NCBI GenBank assembly: GCA_944351345.1
Contig: CALVPO010000085.1
Span: forward strand, 1-6,030
Direction: 5' to 3'
DNA from: an uncultured Bacilli bacterium
Lineage (GTDB): Bacteria > Bacillota_I > Bacilli_A > RF39 > UBA660
Length of the DNA: 6,030 nucleotides
Shown here: piece after piece, positions 1 to 5,407 of the stretch
How positions within the stretch are numbered: the first letter of the stretch is position 1
Layout of the letters: each line of letters starts with the position of its first letter
Notes under the pieces: generated by a model
The model's input: only the letters and a program-made list of their open reading frames with translations
Databases searched by the model: none
Told to the model about the DNA's origin: nothing
Translations under genes and position numbers: made by a program

Positions 1-62
1 TACGATACTAAATTAAAAATTATGTGTACTATATATAACATGAATTTAAATTAGAGCTTTCC

Positions 63-86
63 GAACAGTTCTAATATTGTTTTTTT
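63..86 (+). terminator. possible weak intrinsic terminator or attenuator upstream of the first gene
   Basis: Bases 63-69 (GAACAGT) can pair with 76-82 (ATTGTTT) around a six-base loop, and the T run continues to base 86. Two of the seven pairs are G-U, so the hairpin is weak. It could end an upstream gene lying outside the window, or act in the leader of the CysRS-like gene. No T-box motif is visible, although the window may start too late to show one. Confidence 0.25.
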
Positions 87-126
87 GTCTTGTTGATAAT
101 AATTTTTAATATTGATATTGTTTGAG

Positions 127-144
127 AAGGAGTGTTTGTTTGTG
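127..144 (+). promoter_or_regulatory. Shine-Dalgarno AAGGAG and GTG start of the CysRS-like gene
   Basis: AAGGAG at 127-132 lies nine bases before GTG at 142-144. The codons that follow read V-K-V-Y-N-T-L-T-R-K, which is the normal CysRS N-terminus. This shows where translation originally began. The frame closes at TAG 172-174, so this start no longer leads directly into the main open frame. Confidence 0.7.
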
Positions 145-209
145 AAGGTATATAATACGTTAACTAGAAAATAGAAGAATTTGTTCCTAATGAAAAAGGA
201 AAAATAAAA
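142..209 (+). pseudogene. out-of-frame N-terminal piece of the CysRS-like gene
   Basis: From GTG 142 the translation is VKVYNTLTRK and then TAG at 172. In the frame of the main ORF, the codons from 171 read IEEFVPNEKGKIK and run straight into the downstream reading frame. Joined, the two pieces align without gaps to the N-terminus of the neighbouring complete CysRS (KIYNVLSKK, then REEFVPREDGKVK). One extra A in the run at 168-171 would restore a single frame. The break is therefore a one-base loss. It could be a real mutation, a sequencing or assembly error, or, less likely, a site of -1 slippage on AAA next to TAG. Confidence 0.75.
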
Positions 210-1358
210 ATGTATACTTGTGGTCCTACAGTGTATGATTATCAGCACATTGGTAATTTGAGAAGTCATGTTTCTGAAGATTTGTTTGAAAAAGCTTTTG
301 AATATTTAGGCTACAAAGTAACGCGAGCTATGGTTATAACTGATATTGGTAAATTGAACAAAGACGGTGAAGATAAAATTATTAATGCTATGTTTAAAGA
401 AAAAAAATCATTTAAATTTCTTACTGATTTTTATACAAAGGATTTTAGAAATGATTGTGAGATGCTTAATATAAGATGGCCTGAGATAGTTGTGCCTGCA
501 TCGAGTGAAATAGATATGTATATAAAGATGATTCAAAAGTTATTAAAAGATGGTTATGCTTACAAAAGTAATGGTAATATTTATTTTGATACTTCAAAAT
601 GTAAAAATTATTATGAATTAGTTGGAAATAATACTGATAGTCTATTATATAATAATGAGGAAGATATTGTAGAAGGAAAAAATAAAAAGAATTCTAATGA
701 TTTTGCTTTATGGTTTACGAATTTGAATTCTAAGTTTGGTGTTTCAGAATTACAGTGGGATAGTCCTTTTGGAAAAGGGGTTCCTGGATGGCATATTGAA
801 TGTTCTGGAATTGCAATAAAGTATTTAGGTGAAAATTTGGATATTCACTTTGGTTCTAAGGGTGCTATATTTCCTCATCATACTAATGAAATTGCTCAAA
901 GTGAAAGTTATTTAGGTCATAAGTGGTGTAATTATTGGGTTCATTTATCTTGGTTATTAGTTGATAATCAGAAAATGAGTAAAAGTGTTGGTAATATGAT
1001 TACATTAACTAAATTAAAAAATGACGGATATAATCCATTAGCTTTTAGATTCTTCTTATTAAATACTAATTATTATGATGAAGTTAATTTTAATTATAAA
1101 CTTTTTGAAGAGTCTAGTATAAAATATAATGAATTGTTAAATTCTATTTCTGATATAGAAAAAAATGGAAAAATGAATAAGGTGTTGTTTGATAAATATG
1201 ATATGCAATTTAGATTCTATTTAGAAGACAATTTAAATACTATTGGTTTATTAAATTTATTGTATGAATTAATAAAGGATACTAATGTTAACGGTATAAC
1301 TAAATTAAATTTGATTAATGCTTGGGATAAAGTTCTTTGTTTAAATTTGGTTAATTAA
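210..1358 (+). CDS. CysRS-like class I tRNA ligase, truncated at the C-terminus and N-terminally frameshifted
   Basis: The ATG-started frame gives 382 residues; about 23 more belong upstream in another frame (142-209). The catalytic core looks intact. It has the HIGH-type signature HIGN (residues 13-16), KMSKS (255-259), and all four residues matching the zinc ligands of E. coli CysRS: Cys4, Cys198 in GWHIEC, His223 and Glu227 in PHHTNE. Cysteine activation is therefore plausible. The product ends at about the point where CysRS normally reads 'DKVLGL'. The C-terminal anticodon-binding domain seen in the neighbour (RQSMR, then ADKIRD and a Trp near the end) is missing. Residues 44-56 (ITDIG...GEDK) differ from the TDVDDK form of the neighbour. 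AAGGA at 196-200 could serve ATG 210 as a weak ribosome site. It may be a decaying second cysS, or an enzyme that activates cysteine for something other than tRNA, as MshC does. Family assignment is firm; function is open. Confidence 0.8.
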   Translation: MYTCGPTVYDYQHIGNLRSHVSEDLFEKAFEYLGYKVTRAMVITDIGKLNKDGEDKIINAMFKEKKSFKFLTDFYTKDFRNDCEMLNIRWPEIVVPASSEIDMYIKMIQKLLKDGYAYKSNGNIYFDTSKCKNYYELVGNNTDSLLYNNEEDIVEGKNKKNSNDFALWFTNLNSKFGVSELQWDSPFGKGVPGWHIECSGIAIKYLGENLDIHFGSKGAIFPHHTNEIAQSESYLGHKWCNYWVHLSWLLVDNQKMSKSVGNMITLTKLKNDGYNPLAFRFFLLNTNYYDEVNFNYKLFEESSIKYNELLNSISDIEKNGKMNKVLFDKYDMQFRFYLEDNLNTIGLLNLLYELIKDTNVNGITKLNLINAWDKVLCLNLVN

Positions 1359-1376
1359 TTTTGTTATTATAATTAT

Positions 1377-1383
1377 GGAGGAG
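1377..1383 (+). promoter_or_regulatory. strong Shine-Dalgarno of cysS
   Basis: GGAGGAG at 1377-1383 lies four to six bases before ATG 1388 and fixes the start. The 29-base gap after the upstream stop has no hairpin, which supports co-transcription of the two CysRS-type genes. Confidence 0.75.
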
Positions 1384-1387
1384 TGGA

Positions 1388-2839
1388 ATGAGTTTAAAAA
1401 TATATAATGTTCTTTCTAAGAAAAGGGAAGAGTTTGTTCCTAGAGAAGATGGGAAAGTAAAGATGTATGCTTGTGGTATTACTGTATCTGGTGATGCTCA
1501 TATAGGGCATGCTTATCAAGCAATCATATTTGATACTATAAAGAAGTATTTGGAGTATAGTGGTTATAAAGTTACTTATGTTAGAAACTATACTGATGTT
1601 GATGATAAAATTATTGTAAAAGCAAGAAGTCTTGGGGTTAATCCTCTTGATTATGCTAATAAAATGATTGATAAAACTGATAGAGAATTATCTTTACTTG
1701 GTGTAGATAAGCCTACTATTTGTGCTAGAGCTACTGAGTGTATTGATGATATGATTAAATTTATTCAAAAATTAATTGATGCTGGTCATGCTTATAGTAC
1801 GGATAGTGGTAATGTGTTTTTTAGAGTTTCTTCTTTTCCAGAGTATGGAAAGCTTTCTAGAATAGTTGCTAGTGATAATATTTCTTCAGTAAGAAAGGAA
1901 ATGGAACCTGATAAGATTGATGATAGGGATTTTGCTTTATGGAAAACGGCAGGAGCTGATGAGATTTTTTGGCAGTCTCCTTGGGGAGTTGGTAGACCTG
2001 GATGGCATATTGAATGTTCTACTATGAGTATGAAATTTTTAGGAGAAACTATAGATATTCATGGTGGTGGTAGAGATTTGATTTTTCCACATCATGAAAA
2101 TGAAATAGCTCAAAGTGAGTCTCTAACTGGTAAGCCTTTTGTGTTATATTGGTTACATAATGGATTGATTAAGATAAATGATCAAAAAATGAGCAAGTCT
2201 TTGAATAATGGTATATTGATTGAGGATATGCTTAGAGATTATAATTATGAAGTTATTAGGATGACTTTGTTAGAAAATAGCTATCGTTCTGATATTAATA
2301 TTGTGGATGGTATTTTTGAACAAAATGAAGAAAAGGTATATATGATTTATAAATTATTTGATACTATTGATAAATTAGGTAATGGATGTATAGTTAATTA
2401 TGATTGTGATGAATATAAGGATATTGATAGAGAATTTAGGAGTGCTATGGATAATGATTTTAATACTTCTGTTGCAATATCTCTTTTGTTTGGTTATATA
2501 AGTGAGATGAATATTTTGGTTAGAAAAAAGGATATTCAGCGTTTAGTTGATATAAAATATGCACTTGTTAATATTTATAAGGTCTTAGGGTTATTACAAC
2601 AAGATTCTAGGAAGGTAGTAGAGGATATAAAAGCTAAATATATAGATATTTATAAGATTGATGTATTGGAAGTTGATAGATTACTTAAGAAGAGGCAGAG
2701 TATGAGAGAAGAGAAGAATTATTTAGAGGCTGATAAGATAAGAGATATTTTACTTGATAAAGGTATTGTTGTTAAAGATATTGGTGGTGAGGTTTTGTGG
2801 GATATTGATATTAGTTTAATAAATAAAAATAGGCTTTAA
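1388..2839 (+). CDS. cysS: cysteine--tRNA ligase (CysRS)
   Basis: This cytoplasmic class I aminoacyl-tRNA synthetase joins cysteine to tRNA-Cys using ATP. At 483 residues it is the normal length or slightly longer. It shows the HIGH motif (residues 38-41), KMSKS (267-271), and the expected zinc ligands that recognise the cysteine thiol: Cys29, Cys210 (GWHIEC), His235 and Glu239 (PHHENE). Other family landmarks are YTDVDDK near 68-74, DFALWK near 181-186 and GRPGWHIEC at 202-210. The C-terminal helical and anticodon-binding part is complete, with RQSMR near 436-440, ADKIRD at 448-453 and a final Trp471. The gene follows the CysRS-like gene by 29 bases and has a strong SD. No T-box leader lies directly before it, so any cysteine-responsive control would have to come from upstream of both genes. 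This is most likely the housekeeping CysRS. Confidence 0.97.
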   Translation: MSLKIYNVLSKKREEFVPREDGKVKMYACGITVSGDAHIGHAYQAIIFDTIKKYLEYSGYKVTYVRNYTDVDDKIIVKARSLGVNPLDYANKMIDKTDRELSLLGVDKPTICARATECIDDMIKFIQKLIDAGHAYSTDSGNVFFRVSSFPEYGKLSRIVASDNISSVRKEMEPDKIDDRDFALWKTAGADEIFWQSPWGVGRPGWHIECSTMSMKFLGETIDIHGGGRDLIFPHHENEIAQSESLTGKPFVLYWLHNGLIKINDQKMSKSLNNGILIEDMLRDYNYEVIRMTLLENSYRSDINIVDGIFEQNEEKVYMIYKLFDTIDKLGNGCIVNYDCDEYKDIDREFRSAMDNDFNTSVAISLLFGYISEMNILVRKKDIQRLVDIKYALVNIYKVLGLLQQDSRKVVEDIKAKYIDIYKIDVLEVDRLLKKRQSMREEKNYLEADKIRDILLDKGIVVKDIGGEVLWDIDISLINKNRL

Positions 2840-2864
2840 TTAATATAGTTTAGTCTATTTTTTT
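2825..2864 (+). terminator. intrinsic terminator overlapping the cysS stop codon
   Basis: AAAAATAGGCT (2825-2835) pairs with AGTCTATTTTT (2852-2862), with one G-U pair, around a 16-base loop, and T's continue to 2864. The 5' arm lies inside the last codons of cysS. The loop is large and most of the outer pairs are A-U, so efficiency is uncertain. The promoter just downstream supports a transcript end here. Confidence 0.55.
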
Positions 2865-2898
2865 ATTTTTGTATATATTACATTGAGGTGTAAATGGC

Positions 2899-2927
2899 TT
2901 GTTAAAATTAATTAGTTGTTGTATAAT
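2899..2927 (+). promoter_or_regulatory. promoter of the pseudouridine synthase gene
   Basis: TTGTTA (2899-2904), a 17-base spacer and a perfect TATAAT (2922-2927) form a sigma-A type promoter. The expected transcription start near 2933-2935 would give a leader of only about 13 bases with the SD (AGGGAG, 2934-2939) at its very end. The call rests on sequence match only. Confidence 0.6.
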
Positions 2928-2933
2928 AGTGTT

Positions 2934-2939
2934 AGGGAG
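2934..2939 (+). promoter_or_regulatory. Shine-Dalgarno that sets the rluB start at ATG 2947
   Basis: AGGGAG lies seven bases before ATG 2947. The same frame is open back to a TTG at 2899, but those 16 extra residues (hydrophobic, Cys-rich) are not part of the family, overlap the promoter and have no ribosome site. ATG 2947 gives the family-typical beginning MERLQKVM. Confidence 0.75.
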
Positions 2940-2946
2940 TGGAGAA

Positions 2947-3663
2947 ATGGAAAGATTACAGAAGGTTATGTCTTCTTTAGGCTATTGTTCTAGAAGAGGA
3001 GCAGAGAAGTTAATTATAGAAGGAAAAGTAAAGGTTAATGGAAAAGTTGTTACTGAGGTTGGTACTAAGGTTTCAAATAGTGATAAAATTTCAGTTGATG
3101 GAATGGTGTTAGATAATAATAAAAACTATGAGTACTATCTTTTATATAAGCCTAGGGGAGTTGTTTCTACTTCTTGTGATGATAAAGGTAGAAAGACTGT
3201 TGTTGATTTAATTAATACTGATACTAGAATTTATCCTGTTGGAAGATTAGATTATGATACTACAGGGGTTTTACTTCTTACTAATGATGGTTTTCTTGCT
3301 AATAAGTTGATGCATCCTTCTAATAATATTGATAAAGTGTATATTGCTAAGGTAGATGGTATTTTAGATGGTAATGATATTAGAAAATTAAAAAATGGGG
3401 TATTTGTTGATGGATATAAAACTAGTAGGGCTAGAGTTAAATTAAAAAAGGTTGATAAAAAGAAAAATACTTGTTTAGTTGAAATTACTATTCATGAGGG
3501 AAGAAATAGACAAGTTAGAAAAATGATAGAAGCTGTTGGTAAAAAAGTTTTAAAGCTTAAGCGAGAAAGATATGCTTTTTTTGATTTGAAAGGACTTAAA
3601 GCTGGAGAATATAGGCGTCTTTCTAATAAAGAGGTAGCTATTCTTTATAGTCTTATTAAGTAG
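2947..3663 (+). CDS. rluB: RsuA/RluB-family rRNA pseudouridine synthase
   Basis: The enzyme converts a specific uridine in rRNA to pseudouridine. RluB acts on 23S rRNA (U2605 in E. coli numbering), whereas RsuA acts on 16S. The 238-residue product has an N-terminal S4 RNA-binding domain (about residues 2-58, with LGYCSRRGAEKLI and the VKVNGK loop). The catalytic domain follows, starting near YLLYKPRG (64-71). GRLDYDTTG at 99-107 carries the catalytic aspartate, Asp102. EGRNRQVRKM at 184-193 is the signature that separates the RsuA/RluB/RluE/RluF group from the RluA/C/D group. The length and S4 domain fit the B. subtilis RluB (YpuL) type best, but RluB versus RsuA specificity cannot be settled from sequence alone. 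It has its own promoter and a strong terminator, so it is probably transcribed alone. Confidence 0.92.
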   Translation: MERLQKVMSSLGYCSRRGAEKLIIEGKVKVNGKVVTEVGTKVSNSDKISVDGMVLDNNKNYEYYLLYKPRGVVSTSCDDKGRKTVVDLINTDTRIYPVGRLDYDTTGVLLLTNDGFLANKLMHPSNNIDKVYIAKVDGILDGNDIRKLKNGVFVDGYKTSRARVKLKKVDKKKNTCLVEITIHEGRNRQVRKMIEAVGKKVLKLKRERYAFFDLKGLKAGEYRRLSNKEVAILYSLIK

Positions 3664-3683
3664 TTAGTAGTGTGTAATTTAGG

Positions 3684-3710
3684 AGTTGGTTTGTAGAAAC
3701 TAACTTTTTT
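3684..3710 (+). terminator. intrinsic terminator after rluB
   Basis: AGTTGGTTT (3684-3692) pairs with AAACTAACT (3697-3705), nine pairs with one G-U, around the tetraloop GTAG. Six T's at 3705-3710 follow. The stem can extend by three weak pairs into AGG (3681-3683). It begins 20 bases after the rluB stop. Confidence 0.85.
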
Positions 3711-3785
3711 AGTCTCTTTTTTAGTTAATTGCATATTAATTTAGTGAATAATGGGGGTTAAAATTAATAAATTATAAAAAAATAC

Positions 3786-3814
3786 TAGACAAATTAACTA
3801 ATATGTAATATAAT
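3786..3814 (+). promoter_or_regulatory. main promoter of the double alarmone synthetase gene
   Basis: TAGACA (3786-3791), a 17-base spacer and a perfect TATAAT (3809-3814) match the sigma-A consensus at 11 of 12 positions. The start site is expected near 3820-3822, about 168 bases before the ATG. Confidence 0.7.
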
Positions 3815-3834
3815 AATTAACCAGTGTGTTAATT
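3815..3834. promoter_or_regulatory. candidate operator: inverted repeat at the predicted start site
   Basis: AATTAAC (3815-3821) and GTTAATT (3828-3834) are perfect inverted halves separated by six bases, placed directly after the -10 box. A further direct copy of AATTAAC lies between the -35 and -10 boxes (3792-3798), and GTTAATT recurs at 3724-3730. The placement suits a repressor site, but the halves are AT-rich and could occur by chance. In RNA it would be a weak hairpin at the 5' end. Confidence 0.35.
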
Positions 3835-3897
3835 TAATTGTTTTTTAATTCGATTGGAATTTTATATTTAAGTTATAGATTAATTTTTTTATGTGTT

Positions 3898-3925
3898 TTG
3901 TATATAAGGAATTATTTAATATAAT
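3898..3925 (+). promoter_or_regulatory. possible second promoter nearer the gene
   Basis: A perfect TATAAT lies at 3920-3925, but the best -35 match at the right distance is only TTGTAT (3898-3903, 16-base spacer). It would give a leader of about 57 bases. It is weaker than the 3786-3814 promoter and may be a chance match in AT-rich DNA. Confidence 0.3.
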
Positions 3926-3973
3926 GTTTTAGAAGTCATTTTTTAATTATAGTTAGTAATTTTTTTGTTTTTT

Positions 3974-3984
3974 AAGGAGATGAT
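3974..3984 (+). promoter_or_regulatory. Shine-Dalgarno that sets the start at ATG 3989
   Basis: AAGGAGATGAT (3974-3984) is nearly the full anti-SD complement and puts ATG 3989 at nine bases from GGAG. The frame is open upstream to a TTG at 3965 and has an ATG at 3980, but the first precedes the SD and the second lies inside it. ATG 3989 is the only start with proper spacing. Confidence 0.8.
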
Positions 3985-3988
3985 ACAA

Positions 3989-5341
3989 ATGAATGAAATT
4001 GGGGAGGAAAAACTGAATAAGTTTTTATGGAAATATAGGGAAGCTTTAAATTTTTTGGAAAATCAAATTGGTTCTTTTGTTAGAAGTATGAATGTTAATG
4101 GGGAATATAATCCTATTGAGCATTTTAGTGGTAGAATAAAAAGTATTGATAGTATAAAAGGAAAGCTTAAGAGAAGAGGGTTGGAATTTAGTGTAGATAG
4201 TATTGCTGATAACCTTGATGATATTGCTGGTGTTAGAATTGTTTGTCATTTTATGAATGATTTAAATAAATTAATAGAGTTTATACGTAAGAATCCTTTT
4301 ATTGAGATAATTGAAGTTGAGGATTATATTGCTAATCCTAAAGATAGTGGATATTTGAGCTATCATATGACTGTTAAGGTTCCTGTTATGGATGATAGTC
4401 AGGTTATTTATGTTCCAGCGGAGATACAAATTAGAACGATGGCTATGGATATGTGGGCTAGTTTGGAGCATAAAATTAGTTATAAACATGATTTGGATAA
4501 AAAAATATCTGATAAAGGGGTTTATCATAAGATACGTTCAATTATTAAGAATACTTCTTTGGAGACTATAAAAATGGATATGGAGTTAAAGAATATTATT
4601 GATGAACTTGAGAAGAATGATGAGAATGTTCTAGAAGGTGAAAATTATAATATTTCTAGTGATGTAGTTTCTTTTGATGTTATGGAGAAGTATAATTTAG
4701 GTTTAAATAATTTGAAATGTATTATTAATGAGATTTTTAGTGGATTTAATGAGGAAGAAAAGAAATCTATTGAATTGTTGAAATTTAGATTGAAAGAACC
4801 TAAGAGTATTTGTAAAAAATTAATGTCTAAAAATATTTATAATGTGGATGAGAGTACTATTGATAATAATTTGAATGATGTTATTGGTGGTAGAATTGTT
4901 TGTTCTTTTCTTAGTGATATGAATGCTATAATAGCTGCTATAGTTGAATATTTTGGAGCTAGTAATGTTAGGATAAAAGATTATGTTACTAGTCCTAAGC
5001 CTAATGGTTATTCTAGTTATCATATTTTAGTTAAAATTCCTGTTTATTATAAAGGAAAGACAGAATTTTTAAATGCTGAGATTCAGGTTAGAACTAAGGC
5101 GATGAATATGTGGGCTAGTTTTCATCATAAACTTTGTTATAAGAAAGAGATATCTTCTAATGATATGGAAAATATTAGAATTGCGGGAATTCTTAGGGAT
5201 TGGGCTTTAAAAATAAGTAAAATTGATGAAGAGTATGATAATATTTATAGGTCTATAAAAAATAATAATATTTTAAATGATATTAATGTTAATGGAGAAA
5301 CTAAGGTTAATAGTAAGAAAAGATGTCTTGTTAAGTGTTAA
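3989..5341 (+). CDS. tandem-duplicated small alarmone synthetase, RelQ/YjbM-like (two RelA_SpoT synthetase domains)
   Basis: Small alarmone synthetases move pyrophosphate from ATP to GDP or GTP to make (p)ppGpp in the cytoplasm. Usual members have one domain and about 210-230 residues; this product has 450 and contains two complete units in tandem with no HD hydrolase, TGS or ACT domain.

Unit 1 (about 1-210) shows R49 and K51, SIKGKLKR (55-62), DDIAGVR with D78, the guanine-binding loop DYIANPK...GYLSYH (112-126), and EIQIRT with E145.

Unit 2 (about 230-435) shows R267 and K269, SICKKL (273-278), NDVIGGR with D297, KDYVTSPKPNGYSSYH (330-345), and EIQVRT with E364.

The N-terminal helix (KYREALNFL versus KYNLGLNNL) and C-terminal helix also repeat. 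Deviations: unit 1 has EDY for KDY, unit 2 has LMSK for the basic LxR, and both lack the Arg of GYRS. Activity of either half is inferred, not shown. The tail ends in C446 and C450. The gene looks monocistronic. Confidence 0.88.
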   Translation: MNEIGEEKLNKFLWKYREALNFLENQIGSFVRSMNVNGEYNPIEHFSGRIKSIDSIKGKLKRRGLEFSVDSIADNLDDIAGVRIVCHFMNDLNKLIEFIRKNPFIEIIEVEDYIANPKDSGYLSYHMTVKVPVMDDSQVIYVPAEIQIRTMAMDMWASLEHKISYKHDLDKKISDKGVYHKIRSIIKNTSLETIKMDMELKNIIDELEKNDENVLEGENYNISSDVVSFDVMEKYNLGLNNLKCIINEIFSGFNEEEKKSIELLKFRLKEPKSICKKLMSKNIYNVDESTIDNNLNDVIGGRIVCSFLSDMNAIIAAIVEYFGASNVRIKDYVTSPKPNGYSSYHILVKIPVYYKGKTEFLNAEIQVRTKAMNMWASFHHKLCYKKEISSNDMENIRIAGILRDWALKISKIDEEYDNIYRSIKNNNILNDINVNGETKVNSKKRCLVKC

Positions 5342-5374
5342 AATAACTAAATTGTTTTGTTTAGTTATTTTTTT
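5340..5374 (+). terminator. intrinsic terminator after the double alarmone synthetase
   Basis: AAAATAACTAAA (5340-5351) pairs perfectly over 12 bases with TTTAGTTATTTT (5360-5371) around an eight-base loop, followed by T's to 5374, one C and more T's. The stem is AT-rich but uninterrupted and begins within the stop codon. Confidence 0.85.
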
Positions 5375-5397
5375 CTTTTTTTGACATATTTTTTATT

Positions 5398-5404
5398 AGG
5401 TGAT
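5398..5404 (+). promoter_or_regulatory. Shine-Dalgarno of the carboxypeptidase gene
   Basis: AGGTGAT at 5398-5404 sits with AGG seven bases before ATG 5408 and supports that start, which also gives a proper signal peptide. Confidence 0.7.
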
Positions 5405-5407
5405 GTT

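Larger units (their letters stand above)
3711..3988 (+). other. regulatory intergenic region before the double alarmone synthetase
   Basis: No coding frame is convincing on either strand. The region holds a near-consensus promoter (3786-3814), an inverted repeat at the predicted start site (3815-3834), a second weaker promoter (around 3898-3925) and an A/T-only 5-bp hairpin before a T run (3945-3966). A short hairpin also occurs at 3847-3861 (AATTC, five-base loop, GAATT). If the first promoter is used, the leader is about 168 bases, which is long for this compact locus. No known riboswitch core was recognised. Confidence 0.6.

Noticed and set aside
32..39. TATATAAC near the left edge as a -10 box for the first gene
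   Set aside because: The only -35 candidate nearby (TTAAAA) is poor and at the wrong spacing, and the window begins too close to judge.
1..141. T-box riboswitch leader for the CysRS genes
   Set aside because: T-box control of cysS is common in Bacillota, but no conserved T-box sequence or strong antiterminator/terminator pair is present in the 141 bases available. Upstream DNA is missing.
51..269. Minus-strand open frame of 72 codons across the first gene's start
   Set aside because: It overlaps the coding start of the CysRS-like gene, is rich in Ile/Asn/Phe as expected from AT-rich antisense, and shows no recognisable domain.
1368..1373. TATAAT between the CysRS-like gene and cysS, considered as a cysS promoter
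   Set aside because: No acceptable -35 lies 16-18 bases upstream, and transcription would start inside the SD. Co-transcription is simpler.
2894..2905. Tiny ORF ATG-GCT-TGT-TAA (Met-Ala-Cys) with GAGGTG before it
   Set aside because: Three codons cannot be supported as a gene. It lies upstream of the predicted rluB transcript start, and its spacing to the SD is only three bases. It is probably chance.
3847..3861. AATTC-GATTG-GAATT hairpin as a terminator or attenuator in the leader
   Set aside because: The stem has only five pairs and is followed by TTATATTT instead of a clean T run, so it is too weak to call.
4046..5023. Three minus-strand open frames inside the double alarmone synthetase
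   Set aside because: They are antisense shadows: Ile/Asn/Thr/Ser-rich translations with no recognisable motif, covered by a well-supported gene on the other strand.
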